From positions 47,824,721 through 47,888,720 of the forward strand of contig CM068385.1 of the NCBI GenBank assembly GCA_034770075.1: a DNA stretch of 64,000 nucleotides, in the 5' to 3' direction. The stretch is from Aralia elata (lineage: Eukaryota > Streptophyta > Magnoliopsida > Apiales > Araliaceae). Below the pieces are notes generated by a model. That model did not search any database and was not told the DNA's origin. It saw only the letters and a program-made list of their open reading frames with translations. Position numbers and translations under genes: made by a program. This document shows positions 32,855 through 43,500 of this stretch, piece by piece. Numbering within the stretch: position 1 is the first letter of the stretch; each line of letters starts with the position of its first letter.

Positions 32855-33855
32855 TTATATCAACAATTCCTTCATCTCTACCGGTGCCATACGATACGGA
32901 GCCTTCGAAATTGGTGCAGTCCCCAGCACTAAGTCTATCACAAATTCAATTTCCCTGTCTGGCAGAAGACCGGGTAAATCACTTGGAAACACATCTGGAA
33001 ACTCTCTCACTACCGGTATATTTTTAATATCCACACCTTCTTTCTTCGTATCTAGAATATAGGCTAAATAACCTTCACAACCTTTCTTTAATAATTTCCT
33101 GGCCTGCATCATCGTAAGAAAACATGAACGTCTTAGCGATGTGCCACCATATAAAATATTACCCTCGACCGGTTCGGGGTCCGAAGGTTCACACTTTTCT
33201 TCTCACAGTCAATGATTGCCGCATGATCGTACAACCAGTCCATTCCCAATATTACATCGAACTCTCCTAACCTTATTGGGATCAAATCCACGCGAAAATT
33301 AAATCCCCTAATCTCGGCGTAACAATTACGAAGAATAAACTCTACAGGAATTACCTCATTATTCGCAATTTCTATGTTCAAAGGATTTTCTAACCGTTCT
33401 TGGGGTAAATTTAACCGTTTAGCAAAATCTTCACACACAAAAGAACAGGTAGCACCCGAATCGAATAATACACAAGCATTTATATTATTGATTGGGATAA
33501 TACCTGACACCACGTCCTTAGCAATCACTGCATCCTGGACGGTCATGTTGAATGTTCGGGCAGGGGTGCGGTTCGGCAGAGTCAGACCTCCAATCATCAA
33601 TTTGCTGCCTCTCCCTCGGTTGCCGCTTCCACCACTGCTCCCTTTCTTCGGACAGTCTCTGAACTGATGTTCCATTGATCCACAAGAATAGCATCCACGG
33701 TTCTTCTTTGGGTTTGGGCAATGCGGTGCTATATGCCCTTCTTGGTTGCAGTTGTAGCAAACATTACGTCCCTTCCAGCACTCTCCCTTGTGATTTTTCC
33801 CACATTTCGAACACGCTTCAATCTTCTTCTTAAATCCCCCTTGACTATTCCCGGT
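32855..33855 (-). pseudogene. pol: Element B nucleocapsid, protease and linker (second copy)
   Basis: Three intact CCHC knuckles, protease with FDSGATCSF and LGMDWLYDHAA, then a TA insertion near 33150 shifts the frame after RVIFY. The linker (MMQARKLLKKGCEGYLAYIL to EMKELLI) resumes in another frame, ending at TAA 32855-32857. Confidence 0.86.
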
Positions 33856-34667
33856 CTAATTAGTGTTGATGTTATGGCTGTTGTTGTTACCGCTGTCCCA
33901 TTTTCTCTTTCCCGAATTGCTTCCACCGCTACTGCCACCTCCACGGTAGTCTCCCCCACTCTTCTTGTTCTTCTTATGTTGGTTTGGGGCTTCAATCCCT
34001 CCTTCGGCGATGATGGCTTTTTCCAGCAGTGCACTAAAAGTTTCGATCTGGAGAACGGCTACCTTATTATACAACCATGGTTTCAGCCCTTGTTTGAACC
34101 TTTGCGTCTTCAGCTCTTCAGTACTTACGTGAAGCGGTGCAAAACGCGCAAGTTCATTGAATTTGGCGGCGTACTGAGCCACCGTCATGTCTCCTTGCTT
34201 GAGCTCTAGGAATTTCACCACCATTTGCCTTTCCATGCTCTTTGGGAAATAGTTCTCGAAGAATAATTCCTTGAACTTGTCCCATGATATCACTCCTTCG
34301 CCTGCTCGTTGTTGGTTAGCCTCCCACCAATAATTTGCTTCTCCTTTCATCATATATGTGGAAAATACTGTCTTCTGGTCATCCCCCACGCATGCGATGA
34401 TGAAAGCCTTCTCCATTTCCTTCACCCAAGACTGGGCTTCAATCGGATCAGTCGTTCCCTTGAACTTAGGGGTCCTACGCTCTTGAAGTCTTTGAAATTT
34501 GTTATGGGTGCTGCCGGGGGATGGGGATTCACTGGTCCCGTATTCCTCCCTTGGGCTATTCTTTCTAGTATATCCGCTAACCGTTGCATGGGGTCCACCT
34601 GACCTCCTTCATTATTAACCGATCCCTGAGGTGTTGGTGGGGGTGGTATGCTGCGTCTGGGCGGCAT
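33856..34667 (-). pseudogene. gag: Element B Gag (complete start, frameshifted)
   Basis: ATG at 34667 (MPPRRSIPPPPTPQ). An N-terminal Pro-rich segment and a short helix (MQRLADILERIAQG) lead to FKDFKSVGP, where a one-base deletion near 34468 shifts the frame. The Gag domain continues in the next frame (WVKEMEKAFIIACVGDDQK, FLELKQGDMTVAQYAAKFN, LKPWLYNKVAVLQIETF) and ends in a basic Ser/Gly/Asn tail at TAG 33856-33858, eight residues or so before the position of A's stop. The same frame then enters the zinc knuckles. The start is supported by the analogous MPP start in element A. Confidence 0.87.
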
Positions 34668-34997
34668 TCTCTGGTTAACGTAAGAAAGCTTAATGTCATC
34701 ATTTCATTATGCTACGAGAATATCTATCATGAGTACTACAAGTAGACAACATATATAGTAATAACGATTGCATTCAGTGCTAATAACTATTACAACATAC
34801 ATGACTATGCTATAGCATACTACTATAGATGTCATTAAATGTTCCTTGATACAACAAAATGGTGAGGGGTCCACCAACATACTCCCCTTAAATATGCATA
34901 AAAGTTATCGTCTTACAATACTATACCACACATGTAGCAAAATGTTGGGATTAACATATACAAGATTACAAACCGTTAGGCACATAAGTTAAACAAA
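34668..34997 (-). other. Non-coding spacer between gag and upstream ORF of B
   Basis: 330 bp, AT-rich, without a usable ORF or a clear hairpin. It separates the coiled-coil ORF from gag, so gag would need reinitiation, splicing or a separate transcript. No strong splice signals are obvious to me. Confidence 0.5.
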
Positions 34998-35801
34998 TTA
35001 TCCGAGCATACCGCGCTTTACAGCATTGTCATACTCTATATGACCCATATGGATCATCAAGACTCGGCTCAGCGTGTGATGAGTCTGTCCCTCTTCAGTT
35101 GGGTAGTGGTACACACCATCTATCCACCTGCCCATTGCCGAGTGGAAAGCATATCCCATCCGGTTCATCTTTCTCTTACCCCTCCTCACTTCACCCTCCA
35201 GGTCGTCCACTCGTTCTACGGCATCATCCCGTTGTTCCTTGATCCGGACACGGTTTTCCACCTCCCTACCTACCTGGTTCTTCAGAATCTCATTATCCAT
35301 CTGCAAATTAACTCCTCAATGCTCTGACTGCTCCAGCTTTCCTGCCAATTCTACATTCCTCGCCAAGAGGTGATGCGGCATGACTGCCAATTGCGTGGAC
35401 GCCCCTAGATGCCCTTGCACATCCGTCTCTAATTCCTGGATCTGGTTCTTACCCTCCTGGACCTCGCATTCTAGTCCCTGAATCCTGGCCCGTTGCTCTC
35501 GGGCTTCACTCTCCAACTCATGGATCCTATTTGCTTGATCGAGAATGTGGTCGTTATGTTCGTCCAACATCTCCATCAAAAATGTGGTGTCGACAGGGGG
35601 CACCTCATCCCATTCCTCTTCTGGGTCCTCCTCCGGGTCAGACTCCAACTCGGGTTCCTCCTCAGCTGGGGCAATATCTAGAATAGGCTCAACCATCAGC
35701 AGTGTCTCGGACACCACGTGGATGTCACGTGGCTCCTCTTCTGCGACCCTACTATGTTCTCCCGTGTTTGACATCCTACAAGCACAACCACAAAGAAGCA
35801 A
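34998..35801 (-). pseudogene. Extra acidic coiled-coil ORF upstream of gag (element B), one stop
   Basis: One minus-strand frame from ATG at 35768 (MSNTGEHSRVAEEEP; an upstream in-frame Met lies at 35801) to 34998, broken by a single TGA at 35316-35318. Residues roughly 30-65 are strongly acidic (AEEEPELESDPEEDPEEEWD). Then comes a long heptad-rich helix (LDQANRIHELESEAREQ, IQGLECEVQEGKNQIQELE) and, after the TGA, more coiled coil (VENRVRIKEQRDDAVERVDD) and a C-terminal part ending KRGMLG. No zinc knuckle, enzyme motif or membrane segment is seen. Element C has an intact counterpart (46081-46851) at the same place. Function unknown. Confidence 0.75.
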
Positions 35802-35990
35802 ACTCTTATTAGTCTTTCAACAAAATATAAGTTCATTATATGGAATGAAGATATATCTGATAATACTACAGGCTCTCTAAGACAAGTCTTTATCACGTAA
35901 AACTCTATAGGAGTTTTGTCTGCTCTTATTCTCTATACACTTCTTAAGGTTATAGCCTAAAGACCTCTCTCTAAAGGTTTATAACCTAAG
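35802..35990 (-). other. 5' leader of element B
   Basis: Non-coding. Directly downstream of the primer site it can form AGGTT/AACCT with a 3-nt loop (35975-35987). The plus-strand element I has AGGTAC/GTACCT at the equivalent place (57488-57501). Confidence 0.5.
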
Positions 35991-36002
35991 GCTTTGATAC
36001 CA
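35991..36002 (-). other. Primer-binding site of element B
   Basis: Minus strand TGGTATCAAAGC, one base from the usual plant initiator tRNA-Met site TGGTATCAGAGC. It lies at the LTR boundary in the expected orientation. Confidence 0.85.
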
Positions 36003-39000
36003 AACGCACCCAAATCCGGGTCACCTGAGCCACGGACCTGGTTCATCACTATCTAATACCAAAATGATACAATCGATAACTTAAAGCGGAATAAAGGAAT
36101 ATTTACATTGATATAACATAAATAAACCTGACACAAGTCTCGAAACCAATACTATTACAAAACATAACATAATACAAAAGGGTAAATATGTCTTAATAGA
36201 AACGGTAATTCTAGAACAACAAAATACACTAATCAGTAGCTTTCCCCTTTCCCTTATCTTTTCCTGAGCTCTCGCCACGTGCCGCACTAACTGAAATGTT
36301 TTAAGGAAAGCAAGGGTGAGCAACAAATTGCCTCGCAAGTATAATAACAGTGAATAATCACATGAATAACTTTATAGCTCTAAGGAGTAAAAATTTAGCT
36401 AACACAAGGAAATAAATAACTTCTTTCATCACCGTTATAGTGGCCACTAAGGACCGAAGGCTTTCTGAAGTATCCAAGGATTTCAAAGTTTCCCGAAGAA
36501 GGGAACTATTCAATACTGAGGGTGCACCAAGGCACAGAACTCTATTCTAGAATTACTGGAAATTCATCCGATAGTCCATAAAACTGGTACAATAGGTGAT
36601 CAGCCTAAAATACCTGGCATTATGCATAAGCCTTACATTTTTTTATTTACGCGCGTGTCGGTTCCCCGACGTTTATACAATTTCCCCTGTTGTGAGGGTT
36701 GTTCTACTCAGCTTTACATGGGAGTGCAGACCAAAACAATTTGATCGGACAATTTTACTTAACAACAATAATAGTTGGAGGATTTTAACCTCACTTTAGT
36801 AACCAAATCAATAAGTGTCTGGCTGAAACAATTAGCCTTGACATAGCTTTTAAACAGTCTATGGAATAAAGAACTTTAAGGTTCAACAACATGCATGATA
36901 GCATTAAAAATATCTTGAATGAATAACAATTCGTAATCTTTGGAATCACACAATATATAACATTGCATGAAATGGGCTTTCATTGTAATACTTGAATAAA
37001 AGTATGAATACTAGCACACTAATTGCTAAATTGATAAGTAATTTGAACGGAGTCAAGAAGCTCAATAAGCTTGCTCAATAAATAACATTTGCTCGAATAT
37101 AATTTTGAGTAGGGTAAGTAAACTTGCACAATAATAACTGAATAAGATAGCAGACTTGCTTGATAGATAAATGAATTCGAAACTTGCCCAATAAATAAAT
37201 CGAGTAAGGAAAACTCGCACAATTAAATAGGAGTTGTATGAGTTAGGAAACTTGCCTTCTACGTGCGTTAATATCTTGACGTTAATCGTCCATCAAAAAT
37301 ATCCTACATAGTTCATTAAAATCATCATAAATATTAGTCACATAAGGACTAGGTTCATTACAGTCATCACATCATTAAAATACTTTGATTGCCACTACGC
37401 TTACCCAGTCGGGGGTCGGGGGGCAGCGCCCCCTGGAAACCAAGCGTAATTCGCAATCAGTTTTTTCAATTTACGCCTTAAGACAACGTCATTTAGGTCG
37501 ACACGGGTATAAATTAAACACATACAGCTTTAACAAGATATAAGCGTTTTTAATCATTTTGTACAAAAATATAAGTTTTAGACTCGCGGGAAAATTTGCT
37601 GGGTTCGACCCGATCCGGCCCGACCCGACCGGGTCCGGTCCGGCCTGACCCGACCCGGTCCAGCCCAACCCGACCCGGACCAGTCACCATGCAGTAGCGA
37701 ACTGCAGTTCCTGCAAGCAGCGATACAGTCATACCTCGCCTTGCTCCAGCTACTATATCTCCCCCTAAACTCGATCAATTTCATCCCTTACGGACTCTAT
37801 GGATTCCTAAGACATAAGGCTACAACATATCACAAATTCAGGACGACCCGTAATCATTAACATGACCAAATCCTGAGCTAAAACATAAACTGCATGCTCT
37901 ATTTTTCGCAACCATGAAATATCTCACACAAATGGCTACTGTGACTTCATTTAAGTATCATTTTGGTTCATTCAAATCGGTATATCTTCACAACTGATAT
38001 AAGTACAATATTCCAACAACAAACCATCAAAATAATCACAACATCCAGGCTTTATAGTCCTCTAATTGTCCGAAGGTCCAAACAGTCCATTAATGTCCAT
38101 TATCTTCCTCCTTAAGCTTGGGTCCGAATCATTCTTTGTTTTTGTTTCACTTTGAAGGTGTTAATGGTTTATATAGCTTCTTAAGAACCTCCATGATAGA
38201 TTCAACACAACCAACAACAACAAAAATTAACAAAATCCAACTTGCAAGCATGAAAAAAATGGGTTGTAGTTTGATTACCTCTTCTTGTTGGCTTCGGGTA
38301 GGTTGAAATGTCTTGCTAGGCTGCTCTTCTCCTTGCTTATTTCTGCTGATACCTCATATCCTCTTCTCCTTGGTTGCCTTCTACGTTCTTGTCGCACACA
38401 TACAAACACACACGCACATTTACTCTCCCTCTAGCTGCAGTGAGCTTTTTGCTTAGCAAAATAACTATCTCTCCCTCTTAAGTTGCAAACAGATTGGTAT
38501 GGCTGGAATGGAGGAGGAAAATGAGCTGAGGGGAATAAGGAGAATGCTTCGGGAGCATATGGAATGTATAGGTATGCGGAAAATGGTTTACCCGAGCCAT
38601 TGGAATTGATATTAAGGCAAAGTGTTAACAGCCCCATGCATTGTGTATTGTGCTTGCTGATTCCTTTCCCCTGGTTGGCTTTCAATATACACGTGGCCTC
38701 CCCCAATTGGTTGGAGGCTTAAATGTCTCACCAATTAATTCGAATACACAGATAAATATACCCGAATATTCCCACTTTTGTACCCAAATTTGGTAAATAA
38801 CTCTACCCAAAATTAAAATGGGTACTCCCATAAATTATTAGGACACGTAAAAATATTTATTATGAGATTTTTCCATTTATTTGGAACACCCATGCCATAC
38901 ATTTCGGATAGGGATTAAATCACGTATCAGCCCCAATAAAATTTCTGACACTTGGAAAAATTATTCCTCCACATATATGCCTCCTTTAAATTAAGAAAAA

Positions 39001-39276
39001 TCGAAATAGACGAAGAAGTTCGGGTGTGAATAGTGCTCATGAATAGTACCTCGGGAAGCGGGTCCCGCTAATAGTTAATTATGCGATTTTTTTTTCGGGG
39101 AAACAATTTATTCGCACCAATAACACCAGGACACATAAAATTTAATACATGCACATTTTCTAGGCTGCAACACAACTCTAAGCACGTAACATAGATTAAT
39201 ATAAATAAAAATAAAAATTCATTTTATTCATACATAACTCGGGTTACAAGGAAATCTAAAATTCCCGATCGTTACA
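36003..39276 (-). mobile_element. 5' LTR of element B
   Basis: 3,274 bp; minus-strand start TGTAACGATCGGGAATTT. The terminal TGTG of the other end is replaced (ACGCACCCAAATCC follows the primer site). TATATAAACC at 38166-38175; CCCGA repeats at 37604-37690; palindrome GAACTGCAGTTC at 37699-37710. Many scattered differences from the 3' LTR; lacks the 12-bp CAGTTGTAGTAG segment. No genes. Confidence 0.9.
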
Positions 39277-39281
39277 GTCGG
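39277..39281. other. Target-site duplication of element B (right)
   Basis: GTCGG, identical to 26861-26865 on the left side. Confidence 0.9.
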
Positions 39282-39608
39282 GTTGCACCCCATCTTGGCT
39301 ACTGGAGCCTAGTCGCTAACCAGCTCAAAACAACCCAACATGGACTAGGCTTGTTGAAACGAAGTGTATGGGCTGGCCCATTATTAGAACCTCTTAGTGG
39401 AAATAATAATGCTAGCCCTTCAGAAGGCCATAAATAATTATTTGAGCTTGTTTAATCAACGCAAAACTAGTCCAATATACTCGGACTATTAAACCAATGA
39501 ATCAAATAACCACACATAGCTACCCAAATCATTAATGAGCCAATGAAAATGACAAAGGTTAATATATAGGTCTCAACAATATTGCTAGGAAAAATCGTGG
39601 TCCTTACA
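39282..39608 (-). mobile_element. Start of the A/C LTR (3' LTR of element C), displaced by B
   Basis: Non-coding, minus-oriented. It starts on the minus strand with TGTAAGGACCACGATTTTTC (39608), directly after C's polypurine tract, and continues left until B's target site. With 24132-26865 it makes one LTR of about 3.06 kb after removing B. Confidence 0.8.
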
Positions 39609-39625
39609 TCCTCCCCCCTTATAAG
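39609..39625 (-). other. Polypurine tract of element C
   Basis: Minus-strand AAGGGGGGAGGA next to the LTR start. The pol stop codon (39619-39621) lies inside or next to it, so coding reaches almost to the LTR. Confidence 0.8.
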
Positions 39626-40185
39626 AATTCCATCCCCGGAATTTCAACATAAGGTCCCTCGAAAAGATGCGGATAATCCGCCCTCATCTTTTTCTCAAGC
39701 TCCCATGTAGCTTCTTCAGTTGTATGATTCCTCCAGAGAACTTTAACAGAATAAATGATTTTGTTCCTCAGCTTCTGTTCCTTCCTATCGAGTATCTGGA
39801 CAGGAATTTCTTCGTACGATAAGTCCCTGTCGACTTGAATTGGTTCATAGGGTATAACGTGCTTGTAGTCTGGTTTGTATGGCCGCAACACTAACACATG
39901 AAACACATTGTGAATATGCTCAAGTTCAGGAGGTAATGCTATCTCGTACGCCACTTCACCGACTCGTCTCAGAATCTCGAACTGTCCTATGAACCTAGGG
40001 CTTAATTTACCGTTCTTACCAAAACGAATATTCCCTTTCCAGGGAGATACCTTCAGAAACACAAAACTACCCACGTTGAAGTCCCGCGGTTGACGATGCA
40101 GGTCAATATACTTCTTCTGACGGTCTTGGGCCGCTACTAGGCAATTTCTGATCAGCTTCACGGCATCTACTGTTTGCTGCACCAT
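39619..40185 (-). CDS. pol: Element C integrase C terminus and chromodomain (open)
   Basis: A 188-codon open frame. It runs from MVQQTVDAVKLIRNCLVAAQ through FLKVSPWKGNIRFG, GQFEILRRVGEVAYEIALP and HNVFHVLVLRPYKPDYKHV to a chromodomain-like end (EIPVQILDRKEQKLRNK, VKVLWRNHTTEEATWELE). The tail (YPHLFEGPYVEIPGMEFL) is 12 residues longer than B's. Here the Trp codon that is a stop in B is intact. It is the 3' part of a disrupted pol, not an independent gene; the frame is lost just upstream (40186-40235). Confidence 0.85.
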   Translation of the reverse strand: MVQQTVDAVKLIRNCLVAAQDRQKKYIDLHRQPRDFNVGSFVFLKVSPWKGNIRFGKNGKLSPRFIGQFEILRRVGEVAYEIALPPELEHIHNVFHVLVLRPYKPDYKHVIPYEPIQVDRDLSYEEIPVQILDRKEQKLRNKIIYSVKVLWRNHTTEEATWELEKKMRADYPHLFEGPYVEIPGMEFL

Positions 40186-40835
40186 TTTCGGTCCTAGCAG
40201 TCTTCGTCTCCAACCTCATCCTAACACAACGGTGTTCAGCATTTTCTTCCGTATAGCGCTTCGTACGGTGGCATTCCGATACTAGCGTGATAACTATTGT
40301 TGTAAGCGAACTTTACTAATGGCAGGTGATCATCCCAACTGCCTTTCAAGTCCATTACGACTGCTCTGAGCATGTCCTCTAAGGTTTGAATTGTTCGTTC
40401 ACTCTGACCATCAGTTTGAGGGTGATACGCAGTACTCAGCCTTAACTGTGTCCCCATCCTTTCCTGTAAACTCTTCCAAAAATTCGACGTAAAGCACGGA
40501 TCTCTATCCGATATAATAGATACTGGCACTCCATGCCGCGACACGATCTCTTTCACATAGAGTATCGCTAATTGCCCCAAATTGTACCGTATCCTGATCG
40601 GTAGAAAATGAGCAGACTTGGTCAGATGGTCCACGATTACCTAGATGGCGTCTAACCCCTTTTGCGTCGGTGGAAGCCCTACCACAAAATCTATCATGAT
40701 GTGCTCCCACTTCCATTCCGGAATTTCCAATGGTTGAAGGAGGTCGCTGGTGCTCCGTCTTAACTCGTTGGCATGTCAGACATCTGCTGACGCACTCTGC
40801 TACCTCCCTCTTCATACTCGGCCACCAAAATATGG
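40186..40835 (-). pseudogene. pol: Element C integrase core and zinc region
   Basis: 40236-40634 is open and has the full core: VSRHGVPVSIISDRDPCFTS, HPQTDGQSERTIQTLEDML and LKGSWDDHLPLVKFAYNNSY, GMPPYEALYGRKC. Catalytic Asp and Glu are kept. Upstream, TAG replaces Trp before VIVDH, and the CLTCQRVK zinc region lies in a shifted frame. It supplies the segment deleted in B and cut off in A. Confidence 0.83.
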
Positions 40836-41336
40836 TCATAAGCCCTGATACATCTTCGTACTGCCGGGATGCACTGAGTACCTCGTACTGTGAGCTTCTT
40901 GGAGAATCTCTTCTCTTAGCCCTGGATCTAACGGTACCCAAATCCTCCCTTCAAACCTTAGCAGCCTTGTGCCATCAATCTTATACTTGAGCTCTTCCCC
41001 TTTGGAAATACGCTTCTTGATACTACCACAATCTTTATCCTTTTCCTGAGCCTCCTTGATTTTATCTAATAAGGTCGGGCTTACTGTCACTGTACATAAT
41101 TTCTCGTCTGACTCCATTAGGTATCTCACCACCAGCTCCAGTCGCTCAAATTCTTTCACCAACTCCTCCTCTGACTCCGAATACACGAAGATGTCATCGA
41201 TGAATACGACTACGAACTTGTCCAAGTATTGCTTGAACACTCTATTCATCATATCCATGAATGCTGATGGTGCATTTGTTAATCCAAATGACATCACTAG
41301 AAACTCGAAATGCCCATAACAAGTTTTGAATGTCAT
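40836..41336 (-). pseudogene. pol: Element C in-frame RT-integrase fusion (RNase H deleted)
   Basis: A 166-codon open frame. RT palm (EFLVMSFGLTNAPSAFMDMM, catalytic FVVVFIDDIFVYS) runs without break into ESEEELVKEFERLELVV, which is the linker after RNase H, then SPTLLDKIKEAQEKDKD, and into the start of the HHCC region (HPGSTKMYQGL). In A and B about 0.7-1 kb encoding RT thumb, connection and all of RNase H lies between these points. The loss is in frame. Cannot support reverse transcription. Confidence 0.85.
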
Positions 41337-41606
41337 CTTCGAGATATCCTCCTATCTAACCTTTAGTAGGTGATAAACCGGTCTCAAATCAATCTTTGAA
41401 AAGTGCTTTGCTCCCTTGAGTTGGTCGAATAGATCATCTATTCTGGGCAACGGATACTTGTTCTTAATCGTAACTTTGTTCAACTCGCGATAGGCGATAC
41501 AAAGCCTCATCGATCCATCTTTCTTTTTCACGAACAGAACCTGCGCTCCCCAAGGTGACACGCTCGGTCTGATATAATCTTTGTCTAACAGTTCCTGCAA
41601 CTGAAC
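41337..41606 (-). pseudogene. pol: Element C RT N terminus
   Basis: MQELLDKDYIRPSVSPWGAQ, KKKDGSMRLCIAYRELN (Asp of the usual CIDYREL is Ala), PLPRIDDLFDQLKGAKHF, then a stop after LLKVR. Codons QLQEL at the 5' edge are separated from their upstream partner KELMV (45080s) by solo LTR D. Confidence 0.83.
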
Positions 41607-42400
41607 TGTAACGACCAGGAATTCTGGATTTACCTTGTAATTCGAATTTTTGAATATTAATGAATATATTATATTTTATTAATATTATTTTTGTGTTGCA
41701 TGTTTAAAGGTTATGTGACAACCTGGATTATGTGAATGCATGAAATTTTACGTGTTATAGTTTTGTTTAAGTGAATAATTGATTTCGCGTAGCATCGTTA
41801 AATCACTATTCACCGGGCACGTTTCCCGAGGCACTATTCATGCCATAATATTTTTGCGTCTTTTTCGATTTTAATAAATTTCATTAATACGTGCGAGCGA
41901 AGTGATAATTTTTCCAAGCGTTGAAATATTTATTTAAGCTCGTTAGTTATTTAATTTATATCTGAAATGTATATTATGGGTGTTCCGAATAAATGGACAA
42001 ATCCCATAATAATTAATTTTACTCATCCCAATATTTATGGTAATACCCATTTTAATTATGGGTAGAATTACTGAGCAAATTGGGTAAAAAGTGGGAGTAT
42101 TCGGATATAATTTTGTGTATTTGGGTATTTATTTTTGCTTGTTACTCTAAGTGGGAACCACCTAAATCCCATCAACCAATCAAATGAGAGCATGGAGGGA
42201 GTGGTCGGGCAAGCCTAATTTTTGAGAGACATAATTGCATTGAGTTCCAAAATGCTGAACATTCCTTCTTGATTTTATTTTCAAGGAGCTTAGGAGGCTA
42301 CACCCTCCATTTCTCCCGAAGCCACGCTCAACCCCATTCCATTTCTCTCTTCCAATCCCATCAGCTCCTCATTCAACTCCCAACCCATTCCAAATTGTTG

Positions 42401-42510
42401 CAGAGATAGAGAGAGAGAGAGAAAGAGTTCAACAGAAAGAAGAAGAAGAACAAAGAAGAAGGAGAACAGGGGAGAAGCAGGAGGAGCGCACGGGTGGAGG
42501 AAGAAAAGGA
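42401..42510 (+). promoter_or_regulatory. Purine-rich leader of LTR D
   Basis: GAGAGAGAGAGA followed by a long A/G tract. Same relative position as in J and I, about 700 bp before the hairpin cluster. Probably the 5' untranslated start of the transcript (inference). Confidence 0.4.
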
Positions 42511-43214
42511 GCCAGGCGAGAATTAAGGACTCAAAGCAAAGCCTAACAATTTTCTTAACACCTACAAGAGATTTATAGAGGTAATCAATCAACCAAAAAT
42601 CCATTCCGTTTGATTTTTATGGGATTTTTGAGCTTTAAATGTTCTTGAGCTCAAACCATTGGGTTTGAGCAATTCTTGCCATTGTTGTTGTAATTGTTGG
42701 TTGTGATCTATTTTTATTGTTACCAAGACATCTTGTAAGCTATTAATAACCTCAAAGTGGAACAAAATCAATGAATGATCCGAACCTTAGCTTAAAGGAT
42801 GAAACATTGGACTTTTTGGATAAAATATCTATATTAACGATTTAGAGGATAGTAAAGCCTTGATTGAGTAATTGTTTGGTTTAATTGTTGTAGTAATATT
42901 ATAGTTCCATGGGTTATCTTCATAACCCAGTTGGAATGGAGGTAAAAGGAGTTAAACCAAAGATTTGGTGTTGATTTTGGTGAAGAACACCAAGAACACG
43001 AAAATAGAGTTTTCATTTTTTGCTTTGGCTCAAAAATTGGTCATGTTAATATTTATGGGTAGCTTTAAATTTTTGATATGTTGTAGCCATATGTTTTAGG
43101 AGTCTATAGAGTCTGAAATGGACCAATTTGCTTGTGTATTGAAGGAGTTATGGAGGTTGGAGTGACTGGAGGTCGGAGTCGCGAACTAGGATTAAACCCA
43201 TAATCCGGCTACTG

Positions 43215-43500
43215 ATGAATGACGTCGTAGCATCATTCATAAGCCTTACAGATGTTGCCGCAGCAAGGAGCAAGATAGGAAATGAGCAGGGACTCACGCT
43301 GCAGCGTCACTCCCAATTACTAAGCTTCACGCTGCAACGTCAAGCCTGTCAGGGGAATAGGACGGAGCTCGTGCTGCAACGACACTTCCTAGTGCTAAGT
43401 TTGATGCCGCAACATCAAGCTTGCCATGGGAAAAATACGGGACTCACGCCGCAGCGTGGAGTCCAGTTCTAAGCCTGACGCCGCAGCGCCAGTGCCGTGT
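43215..43500 (+). repeat. Hairpin cluster of LTR D
   Basis: Inverted repeats in order: ATGAATGA/TCATTCAT (43215-43240); TTGC-CGCA-GCAA (43255-43266); ACGCTG/CAGCGT (43296-43307); ACG-CTGCAA-CGT (43329-43340); TCGT-GCTGCA-ACGA (43369-43382); TTGATG-CCGCAA-CATCAA (43401-43418); GGACTCACGC/GCGTGGAGTCC with one bulge (43440-43464); and a weaker TGACGC/GCGCCA (about 43477-43492). The cores stay close to CGCA or TGCA while the arms change together. Confidence 0.75.

Larger units (their letters stand above)
20461..34435. repeat. 13.98-kb tandem duplication, unit 2
   Basis: The second copy. At its right end the sequence continues into the true N-terminal half of B's gag, whereas unit 1 stops at ACTGG (20455-20459) and switches to A's RT. 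The junction carries TGG on both parental sides (6511-6513 and 34433-34435), so end joining with 3-bp microhomology is likely; a one-base difference follows (T at 20460, C at 6514). An assembly artefact cannot be excluded from sequence alone. Confidence 0.9.
26866..39276 (-). mobile_element. Element B: complete Tekay-like chromovirus with extra ORF
   Basis: A full-length element of 12,411 bp on the minus strand: 5' LTR (36003-39276), primer site, leader, coiled-coil ORF, gag, protease, RT-RNase H, integrase with chromodomain, polypurine tract, 3' LTR (26866-30165). It is flanked by a perfect 5-bp target duplication, GTCGG, at 26861-26865 and 39277-39281. It sits in the 3' LTR of element C. 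The LTRs differ by many scattered substitutions and small indels, and all ORFs are broken, so the insertion is not recent. Confidence 0.92.
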
